DNA of 64,000 nt, taken from positions 59,195,519-59,259,518 of the forward strand of contig CM070594.1 of assembly GCA_036346395.1 (NCBI GenBank), read 5' to 3'. The position numbers and the translations under genes were made by a program. The DNA comes from Hsuehochloa calcarea (Eukaryota > Streptophyta > Magnoliopsida > Poales > Poaceae). Shown in pieces: positions 49,780 to 59,786 of the stretch (position 1 is its first letter; each line of letters begins with the position of its first letter). Below the pieces are notes generated by a model that worked only from the letters and a program-made list of their open reading frames with translations, did not search any database and had not been told where the DNA came from.

Positions 49780-50252
49780 AAGGGGGAGAAGTTGTGTTAA
49801 ATGAGAAGAAAAGATGTGTTAATTATTCTCTATTTCTTTATTGGGGGAGAAGATTGGGGGAGAAGTTTATACAAAGGGGAGGCGAAAATTTGAAATTTGA
49901 TGATCATAGTGAGGGGGAGTTCTTGAGTTGCATTCTTATTGTCTTATTGAATATTCTGAACTTGAATTGCATTCTTTTATCTTCACAATGATCATAGGTC
50001 AATTGAACAATTGTTATTTCATATGGACCTTATGTGAGAATTTTGACCCGTTTCTGGAAATTAAAGTTTTTATGCTTACTTTTGCTTTGTCTCACATGCC
50101 TATACTATTCCGATGCCAGCTTGGTCATTTTCATTGCTTTTTCTTGCTTATGGACCAAGTTGTGCCTTTGTCTGGCTGTGAGTAAACTTCGTTTTCAAAC
50201 CTCTTACTTCCATTTTACGGATAATTGCCAATGTGTTCATCAAGGGGGAAAT
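49780..50252 (+). other. Cluster of polypurine tracts upstream of the 3' LTR
   Basis: AAGGGGGAGAA (49780), GGGGGAGAAGA (49843), GGGGGAGAAG (49856), AAAGGGGAGG (49873), GAGGGGGAG (49911) and AAGGGGGAAAT (50243) occur. The last abuts the LTR and is the functional PPT by position. Multiple such tracts are described for Sireviruses. Confidence 0.8.
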
Positions 50253-52034
50253 TGTGGATTTCATGGGGATATGCTCCAGATCTTAGGATGATGTGACAAT
50301 TGGCAATGGCGTTTACGGTTTGTCGTTTCACGCGCTTTCGACAAAGTTCTGAGCTTCTTGCTCAGAGGCGGTCCGACCGGTCCTTGCAGCGGTCCGCCGG
50401 TCCTATATCGGTCGGACCGGCCATGCGAAGCGATCGGACCGGCGATAACAAAAGTGTTCAAATCAGTGGGCCAAAAATAGGTGTTGTAGACAAGTAAGGG
50501 GATCCTAATGCACTTGGTCTCATGATTTTGGAGTCTCGGTGAAAAGTTCTATTGGTTTAAAGTTTCCGGAAGGTTTGGATTTTGGGAGTTTGTATTTGGC
50601 TAAGTCCCAATGGCGGTCCGGCCGCTCACGAGGGCGGTCCGGCCAAGCCATGAAGTGATCCGACCAAACTCACTGGAGCGGTCGGCCGGTTTCTACTTGA
50701 GCGTCGGCCAACCGTGGCGATGTTGTTTTGTTAGGTCAAAGTCATTGGTATTGTGGCATATGATTTGCATGATGCATGTTTTGACTAACATGGGTCAAGT
50801 TGTGAAGAACTTGTTCCCGAATCGTGTTTTCTTGTGCGTGGTTGTGCGGGTAGCTTGGTGGTCAACGACGGTCAGCGGCGAGGAGAATCGGGACTAACTT
50901 GAAGAGTTGAGGTCGAGCGATCGGCGATGCGGGTGAGTCAACGACTCAAGCGTGACACAAGATGGACAAGGGTGACCTATTGGCAAATCCATGGCGCATG
51001 GTGAAGCGGTTTAGGTCAAAAGTTAAAAGCGGCGCTGCGAAGCGTGCGTGTGTGACCCGTTTGTTAGTGGGCCTTAACGGAGCCCAATAGAGTCAAACCC
51101 TAGGAGTCTAGGCCTCCACTATAAATAGGAGGAGATGGTGGTGCACTCTCTCTCTCTCGCCTTTTATGTTTCAAAACCCTAATTGTCTTTAGGGAGTTGA
51201 GGTGGAGGCTAGGGCTCTTGATGGTTTGTGGTGAATTCGTGATCCTTGATTGTCTCTTGATCCATGATGGTGTGGATGTAATCCGACTTCAATCACGAAA
51301 TCAATCTATGCAAGGTTTGCTTGAGATAAGTCTCTTTTCGTTCTTGCTTTCAATTTGGTGATTTTAGGGCTTTCTTTGATCCATGAGTTTGTGATTGATT
51401 CTTTCCGTGAATTAGCTTGCTGTGATATGTGTGAATCTATCTAGCATCATCTTGATCATCAATTTCTCACGAATAAGCTTTAGGATCAAGTTTTCATTCT
51501 TGTCGGTTTTAGACCTTACATTAATCAATTGACAATTGCTCAAGATCGTTCAAGAATTATCATAATATTCGATTGGAATAGGTCCTCAATAGCATATAGA
51601 AGGTGTGTGCAAAGTTTCATAAAGATTGGAGTTGAGAATCAAAAGTTTCACCTATTTGCAACTTTGTCATCGGTGATTTTCTTGTTGCGATCGGTTACGA
51701 GTCGGCGGTCGGACCGCCGTCATCACCGGTCGGACCGATTTTGGAGAGGTCCGACCGCTTGAGACAACGCCGGTCGACCGCTTGACAATCGGTCCGACCG
51801 GTTGAGTATAACAGTCGACCGCCTGCGTCTTTGTGAGTCTTAGTAATCTTAGTTGATTTTGTTATATTGCTTAGGGGTTTAATTGAATTCAATACTAGTC
51901 TTCCGCTGTACTGGTATATTGATCTTCATAGCTTTCTAATAGCTACTGGAGTTAAATGGTATTGAGTTCATAATTTGTGAAAAAGTGAGCGTGCTCCTAT
52001 TCACCCCCCCTCTAGTCGCCTTTACGGTCCAACA
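50253..52034 (+). repeat. 3' LTR of the Sirevirus
   Basis: 1782 bp. Differences from the 5' LTR are mostly single- to triple-base indels clustered in the GGTCCGACC arrays. Right TSD GTTTC at 52035-52039. Confidence 0.95.
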
Positions 52035-52645
52035 GTTTCATATGCTCTAAGTGTTACGAGCAGGTATCAATCTAGCCCCGGTCTGGTTCACTGGGTGGCT
52101 GTAAAGAATATTCTTAAGTACTTTAGAAGGACTAAGGATATGTTTCTTATTTTTGGAGGTGAAGAAGAGCTCGTTGTAAAAGGTTACACCGATGCTAGTT
52201 TCCAAACTGATAAAGATGATAGCAGATCGCAGTCTGGTTTTGTGTTCTTCTTCAATGGAGGCGGTGGTGGAAAAGTTCCAAGCAAGAGGCGGTAGCTGAT
52301 TAGACAAGCGAGGTCGAGTATATTGCGACAGAAGCCGCAAAGGAAGCTATTTGGATTAGAAAATTTGTTTTTTAGTTGGGTGTGATCCCTAGTGTGTCTA
52401 GTCCAGTGGAACTCTATTGTGATAATAGTGGAGCCATTGCGCAAGCAAAGGAGCCTAGGTCACACCAAAAGTTCAAACATATACTTCGGCGCTATCACCT
52501 TATCCGTGAGATCATTGATAGGGGTGGAGTGAAGATTTGCAAGGTGCACAGTTTGAATGTTCTTGATCCGTTAACAAAGCCTCTCCCACAACCAAAGCAT
52601 GAGACACACACGAGTGCAATGGGTATTAGATACTTACATGATTGA
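52035..52645 (+). pseudogene. BARE-type gag-pol, 3' part (RNase H)
   Basis: This continues the RT frame after the nested Sirevirus: SYALSVTSRYQS, then YTDASFQTDKDDSRSQSGFV (RNase H Asp region, about 52185), YCDNSGAIAQAKEPRSHQ (about 52416), and a stop at 52643-52645. Several stops interrupt it. Removing one GTTTC copy restores continuity with 41058, which confirms the insertion. Confidence 0.9.
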
Positions 52646-53584
52646 CTCTAGTGTGAGTGGGAGATAATTGTATCAAGTCTATGTTTATGAAATTTTGAAT
52701 AAGGTGTTATTTGGTTCCTTGAATAATGATTGTATGCATTGATTGACAAGTATGTGACTTGTTCGTGAAACTCTTTGTTTTATTTAATGTTATTCTAAAG
52801 ATCCCTAACCTTTTGTCATTACGTGGGACAACAATGATTTATGGATTAGCACATGTATTGATTGATGATCTTGTTTCACGGATCATGGATATAGGAATAT
52901 CAAATCAATAATGTGGACATATGTTAGAGAACATGGTGTTGGATTGACCCACTCCGAGACATTGCTGGGATTGTTATGTTAATATGTGCCATCAAGCGAT
53001 CTCGAGTGGTATACCTCTGGATCCTTCGACTGAAATCGCCATTGTTTCTCCTTTGTGTGTAGTGGTGCGCTTTGGGGTGCCAAACACTACAAATGAATCG
53101 GGTAGCTATAAAAGTGGTCTTGGTGTATCATGAAACATGGAATGGGATGTGGCGGATTAAGATGGAATTTGCCCTCCTACATAACAGGAGAGATATCTCT
53201 GGGCCCCTCGATGTGGTTGGATTAGGGAAGTGTATGGCCATACCAAGGTGATTAAAGAGTTAATCACAATGTGACTAAAGGGTTAGTCATGAGTTGTAAT
53301 CCACCACAAGATCGAGTAAATGGTTGAGCTATCACAAGGGTGGCACGAATCTCGCCTTAAGTTCATTTGGTATCGTGTGTCAAAGGATCCAAGTATGTGT
53401 ATATCAAGGTTTAGCCGATATGATCTTTATGTGTATTCAGGAGTCAATATGCCCTGCTAGGTGCCACTATTGACTTATGGCTTGATAAGGGTTTTCGGGT
53501 CATGGTTGTCGACACATGAACATAACGGGTCACATACTTAAGGGGTTGGAATTGGAGAGCTTGCCTATATGATTGTCTCTAGTG
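52646..53584 (+). other. 3' untranslated region of the BARE-type element
   Basis: About 0.94 kb between the polyprotein stop and the PPT, without a frame. Confidence 0.65.
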
Positions 53585-53596
53585 CAAGTGGGAGAT
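53585..53596 (+). other. Polypurine tract of the BARE-type element
   Basis: GCAAGTGGGAGA immediately before the 3' LTR. A second AGTGGGAGA lies at about 52656, just after the polyprotein stop. Confidence 0.8.
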
Positions 53597-54125
53597 TGTT
53601 AGTGATGTGCCCAAGAGGCAATCATAAATAATTGGTTTTATAGGCTAAGATGGATATTGATCCATATGGGACTAGGGTTCATTTGGGCCTACAACGTGGA
53701 AGTCCATTAGCATGCTCTATAAATATATGGAGGCAGAGCTGCAGGTACATGAGGATGAACCACAGCGCCACCTCCCTTGGTCGTATCACGAAACCCTAGC
53801 CGGTGCGCGGTGCTAGCACACGGCGCGCGGCGTTCCATCGAACGTGTGGACTCAGTGGAGGCGGCTGCTTTATTCTTCTTTGTGCTAATTGGCGGCGTAA
53901 GGCTATTGCGTAGGACTCGAGGAGGAGACATTCGGTTCGTGAAACGATCATTATTTCTTCTTCATCAACGCGTATCTACGTTGGACCGGGCTGCTCCAAC
54001 CCTTCTTCTGCTGCGCAGCGCATCTAGTGGTAACTATCTATGACTCCTTTACACGTATGTTTTCTGGTTGAACACGGTAGAAAATCAATTGTTGTAGCTA
54101 GCGTAGCCTACCTGTTCACCTCTCA
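53597..54125 (+). repeat. 3' LTR of the BARE-type element
   Basis: 529 bp, TGTTAG...CTCTCA, with TATA at 53718-53727, followed by TSD ATGTG (54126-54130). Confidence 0.95.
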
Positions 54126-55700
54126 ATGTGAGCGTTAGAGCTTTGAATAGATTGTTGACTCCCATGGTATACACCTAAAAAGTTCTCACATCAGTTGGGT
54201 GAGAGGATCATATGGGGTTCTTATCAAGATGTGCAGCTGTGGTGCTTACACAAGAACAATGGAGAAGAGTTGTTAATTCATAATGCAATTAAGTTGTGTG
54301 ATGTTTTTTTTACACGATAGAGAGCAAAATTTGTGCCATTTTATGTTAAAATTGTCAACAAGATAGGGAGTGAATCAAGGCCAGTGCTGAATGAAAGCCA
54401 ACATGATTCCACTCAGTCTATTATGACAATGTCACAACTCAAATCTCCCAATGCAGCAGGCACCTCCAATGCAACTGAAGCATATACACTAGATGTCCCA
54501 ACCAATGCATCAGAAGGCAGGGTGGATTGGTCAACCCTTCACATTAATGAACCAGCTGTTGATGATGACAGAGATGTGGCAATGGGAGATGATGTGTTGT
54601 ATCAACTGCTGGGTCTCACTGATGCTAGCCACAAGAGGCAGACTGCATCTGACAATGTTGCCCACTCTGGTGTGCAACCACCAATCAATGAGCTGCAAGA
54701 GGATCCTGTTGGGGCTAAAATCCCAGTGGATGACATTAATCCTGAGGAAAGGCACTGTATGTATGATAGGGATAGGACAAGGATGACAATGGGATGCACA
54801 TTCCCTACCATGAAAGACTTCAGGATGGCTATTAAGCAATATGCAATAAATGAAGAATTTGATCTAGTCACAGGCAAATCAAACCCAACAAGGTTCAGAG
54901 GTTCATACAAAGGTGAAGAATGCCCCTGGAGAATAGTAGTTGTTCTGATGCCAGATAAAAGAAATGTCAGGGTACTAACTTTAATCTTGGTAACTTAGTA
55001 TAATTTAGTGCATACTTTATGTTACTAAATGTTGTACATTTGTCATGCAGGTTATCAAGATGGTAGATGATCACAATTACGTATCAACAAGCAGAGTGAA
55101 AACTAGCATGACATCACAAAGTTGGATTGCATATAGGGCAGTTGGAATCATGAGGAAGGAGACAAATATTGGTACAAAAGATTTGCATGGTTGCAAGATG
55201 AATACAATGTGACTCTGATATATCCAACGGTCTAGGCAGGGAGACAGAGAGCTCTTGATATGCAGTGGCCAACGATTGATCTAGGTTTCAAGTTGCTACC
55301 ACCAATTACAAAAAAGATATGCTGGCAGACCTAGGAAAACAAGAATCAGAAACTGCCTTGAGAAGAATCCTGCACCAAAGAGGCAATATAGGTGTGATAG
55401 ACGTGGAGAGTTGAGCTATAGGACTACTGGTTGCCCACTTAATAGACCACACAAAAGGTACAAACACTTTCACAATTATTTACTTCTTTTGCTAGCATTA
55501 CCTTTCTTTGCCATATACACTTTCATCATTATCCATTTCAGGAAAAGAAAGTCCACTAAGAAAAAACCTGGAGCTCCAAAGAAGAAAGGGAAGGAAACAG
55601 TGGTTGCCACCATGCCCAACTGGAAACACCATCAAGACCAAGGATCATCTTATCTCCAGACCTAGAGCATAGCCTAGGGCCTGTAACTAGAAGGTATGCA
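54126..55700 (+). pseudogene. 3' part of the split MULE-derived gene, catalytic domain deleted
   Basis: The sequence resumes the MULE gene from 31997. After WCLHKNNGEELLIHNAIKLC and stops, an open frame (54333-54998) carries an acidic linker and the MuDR domain: GCTFPTMKDFRMAIKQYAIN, then RFRGSYKGEECPWRI. After an intron-like GTACTAAC...GCAG, VIKMVDDHNYVSTSRVK follows. The text then jumps directly to RYAGRPRKTRIRNCLEKNP and a C-terminal zinc-knuckle-like CDRRGELSYRTTGC (about 55390), with a normal GTACAA-CAG intron and a basic tail. The roughly 300-residue DDE region is missing, so it cannot encode an active transposase. Confidence 0.8.
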
Positions 55701-56045
55701 ATTATTTGTTATCAATTGTTGAATGACAGGGACCAAGCATAGCCTAATGCAAAAATTTTACAGGCAACTAGCCATGTGCAGAAGTGCAGAGGGACCAAGT
55801 GCAGAAGGCTCTAGTGCAGAGGACCAAGAAAGAAGTTAACTCCAAAAAAGAAGAAATGACATGTGCTCATCTGAATGAAGTTACTGCCATGTGGGTCACT
55901 TATGTACTGTCAGATTTAATGTAATGTACTGTCACTTATGTAATGTGCTGAACAAGTGTTATTTGGTGAAGTAGTGTTATTTGGTGAACAAGTATCATTT
56001 GGCAACCACTGAAGTTGCTCCCGAACCAATCGTGTATTTTTTGTT
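55701..56045. other. Sequence downstream of the MULE gene
   Basis: Contains local duplications such as GTGCAGA(A/G) and TTATTTGGTGAA. No MULE terminus is identified. Confidence 0.4.
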
Positions 56046-56303
56046 TTGAGTACTGTTCATCGTTTCGACTTTCTGGTCGGATGGGGTTTCGACTACCTGG
56101 TCGGAAGGAGTTTTGACTACCTGGTCGGAAGGGGTTTCGACTATCGACTACCTAGTCGAAAGGAGATTCGACTACATCTTAGTCGGAAGGAGGTTCAACT
56201 ACGTGGTGGAAGAAGGTTTGACTATATCCACGATTGCAAGGGTTTCGACTACAGGTGGAAGGATGTTCGACTAAATCCTGGTCGAAAGGAGGTTCGACTA
56301 CAC
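56046..56303. repeat. CGACTACCTGGTCG minisatellite, about 9 units
   Basis: Units of about 24-27 bp, GTTTCGACTACCTGGTCGGAAGG and variants. It begins with GAGTACTGTTCATCGTTTCGAC, which matches the start of units at 58245. It abuts the end of the LTR fragment at 56304. Confidence 0.85.
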
Positions 56304-58140
56304 TGTCAGACCCCAAATTTGTAATTTGTAATCTGCTGTGTCAATCTGTGTCATTCCCTGAATCAGTAGATAGCACACACATATATATTCTTGGATCAAT
56401 CACACATCACAGGCATAGCCAAAATATATTTTAGACTGGCCATGCGGCTCACTGTTTTACAAAAGGGCACGAAGGCCACCGTATCCAAAGTCAGTACAAA
56501 GTAAGGGATAAGTGCGGAAGCAAAAGAAGTGGTAGTGGATCCATTCACTCTGCCCACAGGTAAGCAACTAGGGGTCCCGGCCTAAGCTTCATCGTCCTCG
56601 CCACCGTCTGGTTCGGTTGCCACGTAGTAGTCGTAGGGGTCCTGGTCGAGTGGCTCTGAAAGATTATATTAGACGACGAGCCTGAGTACATAACCGTACT
56701 CGCGAGCCAACACATAATGCAAGTTATCATAGATGCAAGGCTAATCAAGGAAAGGCTCAGAGTTCTTTTATTTGCATAAAGCCAGGTTTGAATTAGATCA
56801 AGTAGTAGAACATCCTGCGACTTAGCATTTTTTAAGAACATATTTTATAAACCGAGTTTCATTTGTAAGGTACTAGTGGAGATCCATCTCCTATACCATC
56901 AGTGGCTCCATCCACTCGATCTTTGAGAACTAACAGTAATTACCATTGGTCCCAGGCAGTGCCTTCACAAATCCCTAGGGTCCCTTTGACCTTTCATTCC
57001 ACACCCACACACAAATGGTTTTATAAAAATGAAAGCTAGTTCAAGCTAGTTCCCAACACGCTCTTGACCATGAGCACGGCTATCTAGATAGTTTTCTTAC
57101 TCTGCGAGTTTATACACTTTACCCACAAGAGATAGTCAACTTATAATGTCTCAGACACACTTAGATGGGGTGCGACTAAGTTGATTATCACAATCCTTTA
57201 CAATGCCCACCCAATGCAACCCCACACCGCTAGGCATCACCCCTTGGGCCATGCCCCCGAGGGTCTCCATTTGCGTGTGTGTGGTTTTCTGTACCTCCTA
57301 CCCATATGCACGTCACATATCCACCGTATGGCGAGGTTGCAAAGGCGAATAAATTAGTTAGCAGTCGTACCATTATAGACTTATGGTCATACTATTTTTA
57401 CGAGAGGTCATCACAAGAACTCGGTCCTTTATCGACTTGGGCGATGCATCCACATACCCACCGCGTGCATCACGGCCTGACCACTCTTTCCATTTGCCCA
57501 AGTCCAAATCAGTTTTTCATGTTTTGGTTTGTTTTGAAAATAACCTTTAGTCTAACATACCAGCTAGGCTCCCAGCCTCGACTACCTAATCCAGCTTTTC
57601 TTGTTTGGAAAGATTGATGTCGGGCAATTTAATGCCCGCACGACAACGTATCTAAGCAAGGCTAAGCTCGACACTTAGATACAGACTTATTAACTAGTAT
57701 GTAAACTATTAAGTCTAGGGTGACAATGGATAATGTTCAAGTTCAAGGATTGGAAGGTTATACTCAGTTATCATTAAGACATTAACTATGAACTAGACCA
57801 ATATAGTTGTATAAATCATAGAAATACAACTTTATAATTTAAAGCAACATAATTTGCAAAGATTGGGTTCAATATGATCAAAGTATTGACTCGCCTTGGT
57901 CGTGGTACTGCTGCTCCTGCTCGTGGTTTGGCAGGGGGTCTTCTGGAGCTTCAAGTTCTATACGCAAAATCCAACCAAAATTCGAATAAGCCCAAATGAA
58001 TTCGACTTGCATTCAAAAATCCAAATGAAATCCAAATAGGGGTGTCCTTGGTTTAGTTGGGCAGTTTTCGTAAGTCCCTAGTTCTTATTACTATGTTCGG
58101 TGTTGGACATAGGATTCGAGTAGGTATCGTAAGCTGTTTT
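56304..58140 (-). mobile_element. 3' part of a long Gypsy-type LTR, inverted
   Basis: The minus strand ends TTTGGGGTCTGACA. It aligns with 6621-8090 and the 3' part of the solo LTR at 33902-37671. It includes the TCGCGAGCCAACACA block, the GTATAAACTCGCAGAGTAAG block, and the acidic exon-like segment 56655-56582. Upstream on the minus strand it leads into the minisatellite at 58.2-58.8 kb, the same order as in the solo LTR. It could be the 3' LTR of the minus-strand Gypsy element whose integrase lies at 63.4-64 kb. Confidence 0.68.
56582..56655 (-). other. Exon-like acidic segment in LTR
   Basis: The minus strand shows an ATAATCTTTCAG acceptor, then 74 nt in phase 1 encoding EPLDQDPYDYYVATEPDGGE, DDEA and a stop. 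Length and phase are identical to 7084-7011. Confidence 0.55.
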
Positions 58141-58149
58141 CAAGATAGT

Positions 58150-58830
58150 GACTAGTATGTGTACGAGTTCTCGGTTCGAGTACTATTTAGTGTTTCAACG
58201 AACAGGTCAGTGGTGTCTCGACTACCTGGAAGAAGATGTTTTCGAGTACTGTTCATTGTTTCGAGTACTGTTCAAGATTTCGACCACCTCGTCGGAAATG
58301 GGTTTCGAATACCTGGTCGAGAGGGCTTTCGAGTTCTATTCCTAGTTTGACCACTTGGTGCGTGATGGGTTCAATTCTTGGTTGAGAAGGTTTTGAGTTT
58401 TGTTCATAGTTTTGACCACTTGGTCGAGACAACTTCGAATATTTGGTCGAGAAGACTTTCGAGTACTGTTCATGGTTTTGAGTACTGCTCATTGTTTCGA
58501 CTACTGTGATTATTTCGACTACTGTTCATTGTTTCGACTACTCCTCATGGTTTTGACTACTATTCCTTGTTTTGACTACTGTTTATTGTTTCGACCACTG
58601 TTCATTCTTTCGACTATTGTTCATTGTTTCAACTAGTTGGTCGAAGGAGTTTCAACCAACTGATCGAAAGGAGTTTCGGCAGCCTGGTCGAAGGTGTTTC
58701 TACCATCGGTCGAATGTGTTTCGACAATCTAGTCGAAGGGGCAGCGACTAACTGATTGAAGGGGTTTCGGCAAACTAGTAGAAGAAGTGTCGACTATTAG
58801 TCGAAGGATGTCGACGATCAAATCGCCGAT
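58150..58830. repeat. CGACTA/TGGTCG minisatellite, long array
   Basis: More than 20 loose units of about 24-30 bp. The left half is dominated by TTTCGA(G/C)TACTGTTCATNGTTTCGA, the right half by AACTAGTTGGTCGAAGGAGTTTC and variants. It is by far the longest of the related arrays. Confidence 0.8.
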
Positions 58831-58839
58831 CTTATGAAT

Positions 58840-59786
58840 ATATAAAGAAAAAGAGGAAAATGGCACGTATCTCCTGGAAAGTAATGAGGCGCTTTTATTG
58901 CTATGGTAGCTAATACAATGGGTGTATGTAACCTAGACTGAAGACTAACTCGGAAATACAATGCTCTTCTGAGAGTGTTTCCCAATTTATCTTCACTGTT
59001 CTCGGGCCTTCTCCACTTCAGTTTGCAGTCCTCCTTATGTAGTTGATGAAGCGTTGGTAGTTGTCTATGTGAGAGGCGCTTTGTTTGGGAGGCGTAGCGT
59101 GCAGTGGAGAGATATGTCAGTTAACAATGTGTCAACTGCTGTACGGTTATATGTCAATGAGCCATTTGACCGTATTCCTATGTCTTATAGTTACGTATCA
59201 TCGCGTGGTATGGAATATACAGCACATGTTCTATTCTTCACACGGTAGAGGATATATCTAGCGCTAGATCCAGATATCAGTTCAAGGCTTTGTGAGCTTT
59301 TGACTGATCGGAAACAAGGTTGGGAACGTTCTCCGACCAGGTTATATATTGTGTAACCTCTGGAATCCTCACGACCAGTGAGGTCGTTAGCCTTAGGGGT
59401 TACGACCACGAGGACATATGGTCCTTTATCTATTAAATAATAAATAGAGGTTTTAATCCTCGTTAGTTAGCCCCCGAACTTTAAATGAATTGGTCGTATA
59501 GACGCTTACTCCCGATGCAATCGTATCGGGCAGACCCCTCATTAAATGTTGTGGTATTCCATGTGGTCCGTATTCATTTTTAAAGTTAAGAAATTGCCTT
59601 TGGAAGTTGAAAGAACTCTTTGTCCGCTGGTTAAAATGGAATTTTTTCCCAGAGCGGTTACCGTGTTGTGGCTATAAAGACCCCTTAGCACTGGGTGTTA
59701 GGGTTTCTATGCCTTTTACTTTCCTCTTCATCTTCCAAGAAACCATCTCCGATCACCTTTGAATTTTTCACCCGAAAGAAATCACC
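58840..59786. other. Probable LTR/leader sequence and antisense promoter
   Basis: On the minus strand, 59480-59470 contains TTCGGGGGCTAAC, a PPT-like word of Tat-lineage elements. On the plus strand, TATAAAGA at 59673-59680 lies 107 bp before the ATG of the extra ORF. Confidence 0.45.
59673..59680 (+). promoter_or_regulatory. TATA box upstream of the extra ORF
   Basis: TATAAAGA in GTGGCTATAAAGACCCC, followed by a CT-rich leader and ATG in CACCATGTC context at 59787. Confidence 0.6.

Larger units (their letters stand above)
41064..52034 (+). mobile_element. Sirevirus (Maximus-type Copia) retrotransposon, TSD GTTTC
   Basis: A full-length 10,971-bp element with LTRs starting TGTGGATTTCATGG and ending GGTCCAACA, and perfect flanking GTTTC (41059-41063 and 52035-52039). 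Inside are a PBS, gag with zinc knuckle and a Cys-rich coiled coil, protease, integrase, RT and RNase H in Copia order. A 1.8-kb non-coding 3' region carries repeated GGGGGAG tracts, a Sirevirus hallmark. The long LTR (about 1.8 kb) and gag type also fit Osr7/Osr8-, Opie- and Ji-like elements. The reading frame as given is broken by many small indels, which may be partly assembly error. Confidence 0.95.
31998..54125 (+). mobile_element. BARE/Angela-type Copia retrotransposon, with two nested insertions
   Basis: Both LTRs start TGTTAGTGATGTGCCC and end CACCTCTCA. A PBS follows the left LTR and a PPT precedes the right one. The 5-bp duplication ATGTG is perfect (31993-31997 and 54126-54130). 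Coding order is gag, protease, integrase, RT, RNase H, the Copia order. Polyprotein motifs and the GCCCNAGAGGCAATNATAAA-type LTR start place it with BARE-1/RIRE1/Angela. Two insertions lie inside: a solo LTR in the leader (33902-37671) and a Sirevirus before RNase H (41064-52034). Without them the element is about 7.4 kb. Many stops make it defective. Confidence 0.96.

Noticed and set aside
49569..50291. Hydrophobic short frames before the Sirevirus 3' LTR as an envelope-like gene
   Set aside because: They are short, overlapping and lie among the polypurine tracts. No signal peptide plus fusion-type layout is visible.
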